The notes under the pieces: model-generated
What the model was told of the DNA's origin: nothing
Seen by the model: only the letters and a program-made list of their open reading frames with translations
Databases searched by the model: none
NCBI GenBank assembly: GCA_030640395.1
Contig: DAOWJK010000021.1
Coordinates: 1 to 15,660 of the forward strand
Length of the DNA stretch: 15,660 nt
Direction of reading: 5' to 3'
Source of the DNA: Nanobdellota archaeon
GTDB lineage: Archaea; Nanobdellota; Nanobdellia; Pacearchaeales; GW2011-AR1
Position numbers and translations under genes: made by a program
In this document: positions 1-5,419 of the stretch, in pieces
How positions within the stretch are numbered: the stretch's first letter is position 1
Layout: each line of letters starts with the position of its first letter

Positions 1-929
1 TTCTGGACATTTACATAATTTTGCATGGATGTGTTTATTGCATCTACCTGAGTGATTGTGTAATACTGGTCTGTTATCCAGTTGACTATTGAATTATTAA
101 AAATCAAGTCCATGTAATCAACATAGTTTTTCATTGATGTATTAACTACAGCAATATAATTTACTAAAGATGTATTTTGAATTCCAATATAATTTACTAA
201 AGAAGTGTTTTGGATTCCTACATAAGCAGTAGTGGAAATATTATTTAATCCTACAAAGATTGCTGTTGCGTTTATTGTGCCGCTCACTTCTAATTCATTT
301 AAAGGGGTTGTTGTTCCTATCCCCACTCTTTGATTTTCTGTATCAACATAAAACAAAGAATCATTAACTGAAAAGTTCCCTGTAACATTTAATCCACCAG
401 TAATTCTTATCCAGCCGTCAACAAGATTATCAATTATTTCTCCAAATGCAAAAGTGATTTTTTCTCCGAGTGTTAAGTTTCCCATCTGATAATTATTTGT
501 GGCATTCAGATAATCAGTCATATTTGCTCTGAATGTGTAAGGACTTGAAGTTAAATTTATCCTCGGCGACATCTCCCCGTCTGTTCCAACTTCAACACCT
601 AAATAATATTGAGCACTCCCGCTCACATTCACACTGCTTAATATCACATGATAAATTCCGTCTGAATCAGATGTAACAGACGAATTAATATTATCCCAAA
701 TTGCGCTTCCGCCTGTATAACTTTCATAAATCCTGAATGTCATGTTATGAGTTCCAGACAAAGCAGTTCCAGAACTATCTGTTAGTTTTCCGTTGACATT
801 AAAAGTCTGGGGCACAGCCCAGACACTTGCTGTTAAGAAAATCATGCAGAATATTAGGCTCACCAGAAGGCACAGCAGTGTCATCCTTTGAGGAGTCATC
901 ACTCGGGGAAAGATTAAACCTCTTTTCAT
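1..929 (-). CDS. Secreted surface protein with fibre/stalk-like repeats (N-terminal part, 3' end outside window)
   Basis: An open frame runs from ATG at 929 to the window edge without a stop (309 codons). Residues 1 to about 38 form a signal peptide: MKRG, then a hydrophobic core ending in ...FLTASVWA. The next roughly 110 residues (from VPQTFNVNGKLTDSSG to SSPYTFRANMT) resemble the extracellular beta domain seen in many large bacterial and DPANN surface proteins. Then comes a GIGTTTP motif, typical of tail-fibre or S74-type surface proteins, and four 11-residue repeats. N-glycosylation sequons (NTS, NIS, NMT, NVS) are abundant. It is presumably exported and cell-surface attached. A minus-strand TATA-like box about 26 bases upstream supports a leaderless start at 929. 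Oddly, residues 7-26, including part of the signal-peptide core, are encoded by a dispersed repeat also found in kae1. The exact family is not certain. Confidence 0.8.
   Translation of the reverse strand, partial: MKRGLIFPRVMTPQRMTLLCLLVSLIFCMIFLTASVWAVPQTFNVNGKLTDSSGTALSGTHNMTFRIYESYTGGSAIWDNINSSVTSDSDGIYHVILSSVNVSGSAQYYLGVEVGTDGEMSPRINLTSSPYTFRANMTDYLNATNNYQMGNLTLGEKITFAFGEIIDNLVDGWIRITGGLNVTGNFSVNDSLFYVDTENQRVGIGTTTPLNELEVSGTINATAIFVGLNNISTTAYVGIQNTSLVNYIGIQNTSLVNYIAVVNTSMKNYVDYMDLIFNNSIVNWITDQYYTITQVDAINTSMQNYVNVQ
120..251 (-). repeat. Four 33-bp (11-residue) tandem repeats in the surface protein
   Basis: Units lie at 219-251 (GLNNISTTAYV), 186-218 (GIQNTSLVNYI), 153-185 (GIQNTSLVNYI) and 120-152 (AVVNTSMKNYV). 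The two central units are identical in protein and nearly identical in DNA. The 11-residue period matches hendecad stalks of trimeric surface fibres, and each unit carries an N-x-S/T sequon or close variant. The fibre interpretation is inferred. Confidence 0.75.
854..909 (-). repeat. 56-bp dispersed repeat, copy 1 (inside the surface-protein signal peptide)
   Basis: This is 53/56 identical to 2927-2982, with differences only at 863, 901 and 904 and a 37-base perfectly identical core (864-900). Both copies lie in the same orientation relative to their genes. Here it encodes residues 7-26 (FPRVMTPQRMTLLCLLVSLI) in a different frame from the kae1 copy. Confidence 0.9.
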
Positions 930-950
930 ATTATCTTGTTGTATTTCTTA

Positions 951-960
951 GTTTTTATTT
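951..960 (-). promoter_or_regulatory. TATA-like box of the surface-protein gene
   Basis: Minus-strand AAATAAAAAC is centred about 26 bases upstream of the ATG at 929, the spacing expected for a leaderless archaeal transcript. Confidence 0.45.
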
Positions 961-975
961 CTTTCTACCAAAAAA

Positions 976-982
976 TTTATAT
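976..982 (+). promoter_or_regulatory. TATA box of the small ORF at 1005
   Basis: TTTATAT is centred about 26 bases upstream of the ATG at 1005, in an intergenic stretch that otherwise has no plus-strand gene to serve. Confidence 0.5.
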
Positions 983-1004
983 GCTTCCTAACATTTAATT
1001 TATT

Positions 1005-1115
1005 ATGAAAAAAAAACACATTCTGGAAAAAATATGGAAGCAATATCAAAAAAATATTAAAAACTCCAAATTTAAAAGAGCTATCAAAGATTTCATCAAA
1101 CTTACCACTTCTTAA
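1005..1115 (+). CDS. Possible 36-residue basic small protein
   Basis: The frame reads MKKKHILEKIWKQYQKNIKNSKF...KLTTS and stops at 1113-1115. It is very basic (about one third Lys/Arg), with hydrophobic residues spaced as in an amphipathic helix, and has no Cys and no membrane segment. It is the only plus-strand candidate between the surface protein and the ribosomal cluster. A TATA box at leaderless spacing gives it better support than size alone. No family is recognised. It could be a nucleic-acid-binding peptide or a fortuitous frame in an A-rich region. Confidence 0.45.
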   Translation: MKKKHILEKIWKQYQKNIKNSKFKRAIKDFIKLTTS

Positions 1116-1148
1116 CTGAACAAAAATCCATATAACTTGTTACGAGAA

Positions 1149-1328
1149 TTATTTTTTAGTTTCCCCAGACTTTTTCCGAGACTTGCTAATCCACCTGACT
1201 TTTCTCCGTTTCATCTCTTTATTTTTCCTGCACTTCGCAGAACAAAAATGATTAATTGTCCCGTCTTTCATAACCAAAGTTAATCCTCTATGCAAATCAT
1301 ATTCCTTACCGCAGTATACACATTTCAT
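1149..1328 (-). CDS. rpl24e: Ribosomal protein L24e
   Basis: The 59-residue protein begins MKCVYCGKEYDLHRGLTLV and contains HFCSAKCRKNKEMKRRKVRW, the L24e signature. The paired CxxC and CxxxC cysteines form its zinc ribbon, and the basic C-terminus contacts rRNA of the large subunit. The length is normal for archaea. The start at 1328 is set by a strong GGAGGA Shine-Dalgarno sequence that lies inside the last codons of the upstream 91-aa gene, whose stop is directly next to this ATG, so the two are probably co-translated. A second ATG at 1323 is out of frame. This is the last gene of the L7Ae-S28e-L24e cluster. The ndk and infB genes that often follow in other archaea are absent here. Confidence 0.95.
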   Translation of the reverse strand: MKCVYCGKEYDLHRGLTLVMKDGTINHFCSAKCRKNKEMKRRKVRWISKSRKKSGETKK

Positions 1329-1329
1329 T

Positions 1330-1605
1330 TTATAATCTTCCTCCTAAAATCCTTAATTGTAAATCGAGATAAGCATAACCCTTATCTGAATATAATTTCA
1401 TATAATAAAAAGTTCCCCCACTAATGCCTAGTATCCTTTCAACTTTAATATTTCTTTTTACCAAATCCTCCCATAAGTTTGAAAAACATTCAAGAGGATT
1501 AGGATTACCTGCAAAATCTACCTCTAAATTAAAAACATCATTCTCAAAAACTTTTGTTTCCCTGTCTTTCAAATCTTTTCCTAAAACTTTTTCAATATCT
1601 GACAT
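1330..1605 (-). CDS. Unknown 91-residue protein inserted in the ribosomal cluster
   Basis: This is a soluble, mildly acidic protein starting MSDIEKVLGKDLKDRETKVF and ending ...YAYLDLQLRILGGRL, with no recognised domain, Cys pair or membrane helix. Its ATG overlaps the stop of rps28e (TAATG, one shared base), and its last codons carry the ribosome-binding site of rpl24e. It is therefore tightly embedded in the operon and most likely translated with it. In many archaea rpl7ae, rps28e and rpl24e are directly adjacent, so this is an extra gene at that position. A role in ribosome assembly or translation is a guess from context only. Confidence 0.75.
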   Translation of the reverse strand: MSDIEKVLGKDLKDRETKVFENDVFNLEVDFAGNPNPLECFSNLWEDLVKRNIKVERILGISGGTFYYMKLYSDKGYAYLDLQLRILGGRL

Positions 1606-1895
1606 TATGTGTATGCTCCTTTATTTACTTTTGATTTAATTCTCCTTGCTTCAATTTCTGTCTCCCTTAACATCAAAACATCTCCAATCCTCACAGGTCC
1701 CTTGACATTTCTTCTCATCGCCCTTCCCTTGTCCCTGCCGTCCTGAACCAGGCACCGAACCTGAGTAATCTCCCCTCTAAAACCTGTCCTCCCCACAAGC
1801 TCCTCTACAACTGCAGGCACAACTGCCCCTGAAATCTTCTCTGTTTTTTTAGAGCCCTGCTGTTTTACTTCCTTTTTCTTTTGTGTCTTTGCCAT
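1605..1895 (-). CDS. rps28e: Ribosomal protein S28e
   Basis: The core from about residue 21 to 86 (SGAVVPAVVEELVGRTGFRG, ITQVRCLVQDGRDKGRAMRRNVKGPVRIGDVLMLRETEIEARRI) is a textbook S28e OB-fold protein of the small subunit. It is longer than the usual archaeal protein of about 70 residues. There is a Lys/Gln-rich N-terminal extension of about 20 residues (MAKTQKKKEVKQQGSKKTEK) and about 10 residues after the normally terminal EARR motif. The start at 1895 lies 13 bases after the rpl7ae stop and has no clear Shine-Dalgarno. An internal start is possible, but no other ATG lies before the conserved core. Confidence 0.95.
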   Translation of the reverse strand: MAKTQKKKEVKQQGSKKTEKISGAVVPAVVEELVGRTGFRGEITQVRCLVQDGRDKGRAMRRNVKGPVRIGDVLMLRETEIEARRIKSKVNKGAYT

Positions 1896-1908
1896 TTTAA
1901 TTAAAAAA

Positions 1909-2229
1909 TTATTTCAAACTAGTAATTTCCGCCTCTGCTTCTCCGGCTTCAACAACCACAATTGACGACGCTGACACAGGAAGCCCGACTGCAATTCCAA
2001 GTTTCTGCTTGCTCTCAACTTCCTGACAGGGAACTTTTTTCTCCCTGCACAAAATCGGCAAATGCTGGACAATCTCTTTTGGCTCAACATCAGCAGCATA
2101 CACAACCAGCTTTGCAGTCCCTCTCTCTATTGCTTTAGTAACTTCATTAGTGCCTTTCTCAATCTTGCCGGTTCTCTTAACTTTTTCCAGTATTTGATAT
2201 ATGTCCATTTTAATTTTATTAGAACTCAA
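1909..2229 (-). CDS. rpl7ae: Ribosomal protein L7Ae (kink-turn binding)
   Basis: The sequence contains GKIEKGTNEVTKAIERGTAKLVVYAADVEP followed by HLPILCREKKVPCQEVESKQKLG. This is the archaeal L7Ae fold that binds kink-turns in 23S rRNA, box C/D and H/ACA guide RNAs and RNase P RNA. The start is ambiguous. ATG at 2253 gives 114 residues, ATG at 2208 gives 99, and TTG at 2229 gives 106. TTG 2229 is chosen because GGGAGG stands 7 bases upstream of it, while ATG 2208 is too far from any Shine-Dalgarno and ATG 2253 lies before it. The TTG version also best matches the N-terminal length of other archaeal L7Ae proteins. A TATA box near 2284 places transcription start about 2258. First gene of the cluster. 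Confidence 0.93.
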   Translation of the reverse strand: MSSNKIKMDIYQILEKVKRTGKIEKGTNEVTKAIERGTAKLVVYAADVEPKEIVQHLPILCREKKVPCQEVESKQKLGIAVGLPVSASSIVVVEAGEAEAEITSLK

Positions 2230-2279
2230 GAGAAATCCTCCCTTAAAGTTCATTGGATAAATATTAAGATAAAAATTAG

Positions 2280-2289
2280 TTTATAAAAG
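2280..2289 (-). promoter_or_regulatory. TATA box of the L7Ae-S28e-L24e operon
   Basis: Minus-strand CTTTTATAAAC-type sequence lies about 26 bases before a predicted transcription start near 2258. This would give a short leader containing the GGGAGG that serves the L7Ae start. Confidence 0.5.
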
Positions 2290-2298
2290 TTTCTAAGA

Positions 2299-2544
2299 TT
2301 AAAACTCCTCAATACTAACTTTTTTAACAAGCCCGGTATCTAATGCTTTTTTCTTAACCTCTTCTGCGTCTGCTCTACTTATTGCAGAATAAAAAATGTG
2401 GGTGTCCTTGTCATAACCCTTTGCTAATTTAGTATATTTCGCTAAGCCTCCATCAAATTTCTCAAGAAATCTTTCATAAGATTTTGGATTCTCTGAAACC
2501 TTAAATCCAAACTCAATTGCAATCTGATAAATTTTATCTTCCAT
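2299..2544 (-). CDS. Unknown 81-residue protein
   Basis: The protein runs from MEDKIYQIAIEFGFKVSENPKSYERF to ...VKKKALDTGLVKKVSIEEF. It is soluble and mixed-charge, with no Cys or membrane segment, and looks like a small alpha/beta protein, but no family is recognised. It lies between kae1 and the ribosomal cluster on the same strand. An AT-rich TATA-like stretch (minus-strand ATAAATATTTAATAA, about 2566-2580) at 26-30 bases upstream suggests its own leaderless promoter rather than membership in either neighbouring operon. Confidence 0.7.
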   Translation of the reverse strand: MEDKIYQIAIEFGFKVSENPKSYERFLEKFDGGLAKYTKLAKGYDKDTHIFYSAISRADAEEVKKKALDTGLVKKVSIEEF

Positions 2545-2595
2545 AAAAATTAAACCCTTAAGTTATTATTAAATATTTATGTAGTCTAAAGTATA

Positions 2596-3624
2596 TTATT
2601 TCCAATCTACTTCAACTTCGTCTGTTCGCTGACGAGGTTTTATATCTGGATTTTTTTCTCTTATCCCTTTTCTAAACATTATCTCTCCTAAAAAACCAAT
2701 CATTCCGGCATTATCAACTAACAGCGACGCTGGGGGGCAAAAAAACTCAGCACCTCTCTCCCTGCACATTATCCTGCACATTTCCTGCAGCCGAGAATTG
2801 CACGCAACACCACCTCCTAAAAGAAGTTGGTTTTTCCCTGTGTGCGCCAAAGCCCTTTCTGCAGTTTCAACCAGCATCGCAAAAACCGTCTCCTGCATTG
2901 AATAAGCCAAATCACTTAATGAATATTTAGGCTCAGCAGAAGGCACAGCAGTGTCATCCTTTGAGGAGTCATCCCTTGGGGATTTTGTTTCTAATTTTTG
3001 TCTTAAATTAGTAAGTATTCCAGAAAGGGCAATATCCATGCCCTTAACTTTGTAAGGCAGTTCAATATAGTTTATACCCCTCGTCGCTAATTTCTCAATT
3101 GCAGGTCCTGCAGGAAAACCAATCCCTGCATAACGGGCAAAAGTATCTATGAAATTTCCAACACCCAAATCCAGGGTCTCCCCAAAAATCCGATACTTCC
3201 CCGACGCATAAGCAATAATCTGCGTGTTCGCCCCAGAAGCATAAAGCATCACAGGGTCTTCAGCACCAGTCAAACTCCCAATCTCAAGGTGTGCAATGCA
3301 GTGATTAACAGGCACAAGAGGAATCTTTAATCTTTTGCTTAACTCTTTGGCAAACTTCATTCCAACAAGCAAGCAAGGAGCCAAACCAGGACCCTGTGAA
3401 AACGCAATTGCATCAATCTTTTCTTGGTTTACATTCGCTGAATTCAATGCCTCAAAATAAATCTCTTTTTTATTATTAAAATGAAACTTCGCAACATCCA
3501 TCGGAATCATCCCTCCTTTTTCTGTCGTGAAAACCTTTTTACAATTAGAAAGAATTTTCCCATTCTTCACAACAGCCACACCAAAAGTATGTGCAGTTGA
3601 TTCAATTCCTAAAATAATTACCAT
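2596..3624 (-). CDS. kae1: Kae1/TsaD, KEOPS catalytic subunit for tRNA t6A37 synthesis
   Basis: Kae1 transfers the threonylcarbamoyl group to A37 of tRNAs reading ANN codons, working in KEOPS with Bud32, Cgi121 and Pcc1. Visible hallmarks are GIESTAHTFGVAVV (residues 6-19), FSQGPGLAPCL (75-85), the metal-ligand motif HCIAH (His108, His112), the glycine-rich SGANTQ and GGGVACNSRLQEM nucleotide-binding segments, and VDNAGMIG near the C-terminus. It is not fused to Bud32. At 342 residues it is about 18 longer than typical archaeal Kae1. The excess coincides with residues 215-233 (SPRDDSSKDDTAVPSAEPK), encoded by the 56-bp dispersed repeat and lying between the SGILT motif and LAYSMQET. The ATG overlaps the end of the upstream metallopeptidase gene by 7 bases, indicating coupled translation. 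Confidence 0.96.
   Translation of the reverse strand: MVIILGIESTAHTFGVAVVKNGKILSNCKKVFTTEKGGMIPMDVAKFHFNNKKEIYFEALNSANVNQEKIDAIAFSQGPGLAPCLLVGMKFAKELSKRLKIPLVPVNHCIAHLEIGSLTGAEDPVMLYASGANTQIIAYASGKYRIFGETLDLGVGNFIDTFARYAGIGFPAGPAIEKLATRGINYIELPYKVKGMDIALSGILTNLRQKLETKSPRDDSSKDDTAVPSAEPKYSLSDLAYSMQETVFAMLVETAERALAHTGKNQLLLGGGVACNSRLQEMCRIMCRERGAEFFCPPASLLVDNAGMIGFLGEIMFRKGIREKNPDIKPRQRTDEVEVDWK
2927..2982 (-). repeat. 56-bp dispersed repeat, copy 2 (inside kae1)
   Basis: This is the same element as 854-909 (53/56 identity). It encodes Kae1 residues 215-233 in a frame shifted by one base relative to the copy in the surface protein. It contains two GATGAC words and small hairpin-forming segments (minus-strand TCCTCAAAGGA; GACAC/GTGCC with one wobble pair) and has no stop in either frame used. 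The local Kae1 excess length matches the size of the repeat. Confidence 0.9.
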
Positions 3625-4085
3625 TTTCCAATTTTCTTTGCATAAGATTTAATTTCTTCAGGAGAAAAATAATATTTAGAAACTTTTAATTTTTTATTAT
3701 GAAATTCTCTTACAAAAGAATAATATTTTTTTGCATATCCTTTCTGAATAATTCTTTTATCAACATTTTTTTCTTCTTTTTCTCTAAATTTTGGAAAAAT
3801 CCAATACAATAATTCAATAAACCAAAATGATAACCAACTCCTTTTTTGATAAACTTCAAAATGACCCAGCTCATGAACAAATAATCCAATTAATTGTTCA
3901 TCATTAAACTTTTTATTTTTATTAATAAAAATAACTCTCCAAAAAGGCAATATCCAAAATGCCCCACCAGAATATTTTTTTGCATTAAAATAAGAAATAT
4001 ATATTTTCTTTCCTCTCAAAATAGGAAATGATTTATCAATTAATCTGTCAATAATTCCTCTATATTTCTCAGTATATTTATTCAT
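3618..4085 (-). CDS. Predicted membrane-associated zinc metallopeptidase (HELGH)
   Basis: The protein has 155 residues. Residues about 82-95 read LIGLFVHELGHFEV, a gluzincin HExxH zinc site in a hydrophobic helix. A Trp/Phe-rich stretch follows (SWLSFWFIELLYWIFPKF), which could be one membrane-embedded helix, then EKEEKNVDKRII, where a downstream Glu or Asp could provide the third zinc ligand as in ExxxD families. It is very rich in Lys, Tyr and Phe. The specific peptidase family is not recognised; M48-like or SprT-like short peptidases are possible. A TATA box (about 4106-4116) 25 bases upstream supports a leaderless start at 4085, and the gene overlaps kae1 by 7 bases, so it probably leads a two-gene transcript. 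Confidence 0.75.
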   Translation of the reverse strand: MNKYTEKYRGIIDRLIDKSFPILRGKKIYISYFNAKKYSGGAFWILPFWRVIFINKNKKFNDEQLIGLFVHELGHFEVYQKRSWLSFWFIELLYWIFPKFREKEEKNVDKRIIQKGYAKKYYSFVREFHNKKLKVSKYYFSPEEIKSYAKKIGKW

Positions 4086-4105
4086 AAAATAAAAATACAG
4101 AAGTA

Positions 4106-4116
4106 GTATATAAAAT
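4106..4116 (-). promoter_or_regulatory. TATA box of the HELGH peptidase-kae1 unit
   Basis: Minus-strand TTTTATATACT is centred about 25 bases before the ATG at 4085, the leaderless arrangement. Confidence 0.55.
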
Positions 4117-4148
4117 TAATTAAAAAAATAAAAATAATAAATCAAGAC

Positions 4149-4355
4149 TTATCGTCTTTTTTTCTTTTTAACAACTTTCTTTTTTGCCGGCTTCCTCTTA
4201 ACAACTCTTTTCTTCACTGCTTTTTTCTTAACAGCTTTCTTTTTCTTTTTGCCGCCTCGGGCCATCTTAGCCTCGCAAACATTTCCCTTGCCATCTACAT
4301 AGTAAAGATACCCTTTTTTTCTTGTGATAACATTTTTCTTAAGTATTTTCCCCAT
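4149..4355 (-). CDS. Small Lys-rich basic protein with histone-H1-like tail
   Basis: Of 68 residues, the first 32 form a small folded segment (MGKILKKNVITRKKGYLYYV, DGKGNVCEAKMARGG). The rest is an almost pure Lys/Arg/Ala/Val tail of repeated AVKKK, VKKR and PAKKK units, resembling eukaryotic H1 or bacterial H1-like C-termini. The likely role is nonspecific binding of DNA or RNA, for example as a chromatin or ribosome-associated protein; this is inferred from charge only. The start is well defined by a near-perfect Shine-Dalgarno, AGGAGGTG, 5 bases before the ATG, the strongest in the window, which suggests high expression. An MAR start further in (residue 31) would yield only the tail. Confidence 0.8.
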   Translation of the reverse strand: MGKILKKNVITRKKGYLYYVDGKGNVCEAKMARGGKKKKKAVKKKAVKKRVVKRKPAKKKVVKKKKRR

Positions 4356-4446
4356 TTTACACCTCCTTTTTGATTATATAGATTATTTCCCGAAGAGAAA
4401 CAATTTAATCTTAAATAATAAAGGTCTGCTTACTATTTAAATCTTT

Positions 4447-4785
4447 CTAATTCTCGTCGAGAGATTTCAAAATGTCGTCGTATTTACTATTGCACGGAAT
4501 TTCAACCAATCTTGAAAATTTTCTCTTCGGAAGAATAAGAAAATTAAATGAATGAACAATTTTCTTTTCAATTATATTATTTTCTTCATCAAGCCAAACA
4601 GCGAGGAACTCTGGACAAAAAAACGAGTGAATTTTCATCTTTCTGGATTTTTTAAAATCAAACAAAAGCAAGGCTCTTGCTTTTTCACGACGGGTAAACA
4701 TCAAACCTTTTACCATCCAAAACAAATTACATTTCTTAACATCAAGTTTAATTTTCCTGTTTTTATATTTCAAACCTATCAACAT
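4447..4785 (-). CDS. DUF192 family protein
   Basis: The 112-residue protein shows the DUF192 pattern: an N-terminal beta segment, then KKCNLFWMVKGLMFTRREKARALLLF, then a middle strand followed by the hydrophobic FFCPEFLAVWLDEENNIIEKK block. DUF192 proteins are small beta-barrel proteins of unknown function, often exported in bacteria; this one has no signal peptide and is probably cytoplasmic. The start at 4785 is supported by a strong Shine-Dalgarno (GAGGAGGAAAG) immediately upstream, inside the end of the preceding metallopeptidase gene. The two frames overlap by 23 bases, indicating an operon. Confidence 0.85.
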   Translation of the reverse strand: MLIGLKYKNRKIKLDVKKCNLFWMVKGLMFTRREKARALLLFDFKKSRKMKIHSFFCPEFLAVWLDEENNIIEKKIVHSFNFLILPKRKFSRLVEIPCNSKYDDILKSLDEN

Positions 4786-5149
4786 CTTTCCTCCTCTTGT
4801 ACTCCTTATACATTTTATTTACATTTCTCTCTGTAACAAAATCGTGGTGCTTAAATCCTCCTCCAAAAGTCTTCGGAATGTGCATCAGTTCATGAATAAT
4901 AACTTTTATCTGCTCCTCTTTATCAAGCTTATCAAATCTTTCAGATAAAAATTCCAAAGCATAAACAGCCCTGATGCCAATTGCTTTTTGCATCAACTTC
5001 CCAAGAGCATGACATCGCGCAATAGTTCTCCTCGACGAAGTCCCATAACTCCTGAAACATTTAACTCTGCTTAAGGCAATATGAGAAAATAAAAATCTGG
5101 ATATTTCTTCTGCTATTTCCTGCAGGTCTTCAGCAAATTCATATTTCAT
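4763..5149 (-). CDS. Predicted metallopeptidase (HELMHIP...HHDF type)
   Basis: The 128-residue protein has an N-terminal helical region with SRRTIARCHALGKLMQKAIG and a zinc site at IIHELMHIPKTFGGGFKHHDFVTERNV, where HExxH is followed by a second His cluster. This matches the archaeal and phage-type predicted metallopeptidases (the kind grouped as COG4900/PhageMetallopep), which are predicted from sequence and remain uncharacterised. ATG 5149 is preferred over a TTG five codons upstream because a TATA box at 5172-5179 is centred 26 bases before it, implying a leaderless message. It heads an operon with the DUF192 gene. It is distinct from the HELGH protein at 3618-4085. Confidence 0.82.
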   Translation of the reverse strand: MKYEFAEDLQEIAEEISRFLFSHIALSRVKCFRSYGTSSRRTIARCHALGKLMQKAIGIRAVYALEFLSERFDKLDKEEQIKVIIHELMHIPKTFGGGFKHHDFVTERNVNKMYKEYKRRKDVDRFEI

Positions 5150-5171
5150 TTTTAAAAAAAACAAAACTTAT

Positions 5172-5179
5172 TTATATAA
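5172..5179 (-). promoter_or_regulatory. TATA box of the metallopeptidase-DUF192 operon
   Basis: TTATATAA is centred 26 bases upstream of the ATG at 5149. Confidence 0.6.
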
Positions 5180-5197
5180 CTTATTAATCAATAAATT

Positions 5198-5419
5198 TTA
5201 AAATTCTTTGTCCTGGATATTAATTATTTTTTTCCTTGAGGCAAAACCTGATTTTATCCTAATATCTTGTTTAAAATATTTTTTCAAAATTTTAACCAAT
5301 TTGGTATTTGCTTTTCCATCAACAGGTTTTTCTTTTATCCAAACTTCATATTCCCCATTAGAAATTTTTTCAATTTTTTCCTTAGAAGAATTTGGTTTTA
5401 CTTTAACTTTAATTTTCAT
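5198..5419 (-). CDS. DUF167 (YggU-like) protein
   Basis: This is a complete 73-residue DUF167 domain: MKIKVKVKPNSSKEKIEK, then WIKEKPVDGKANTKLVKILKKYF and IKSGFASRKKIINI, with the family's conserved KP..GKAN and SG..SR.K motifs. The family is a small alpha/beta fold of unknown function found in all domains of life. The ATG overlaps the stop of the upstream GTPase gene (ATGA, four shared bases), so it is probably translated by re-initiation as the last gene of the GTPase operon. Confidence 0.9.
   Translation of the reverse strand: MKIKVKVKPNSSKEKIEKISNGEYEVWIKEKPVDGKANTKLVKILKKYFKQDIRIKSGFASRKKIINIQDKEF

Noticed and set aside
120..251. 33-bp tandem repeats as a CRISPR-like array
   Set aside because: The units are contiguous without spacers, in frame, and encode an 11-residue protein repeat.
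854..909. The 56-bp repeat as a box C/D guide RNA
   Set aside because: It has GATGA words and a CTGA-like word, but no proper RTGATGA box C, no terminal stem, and both copies are inside coding sequence.
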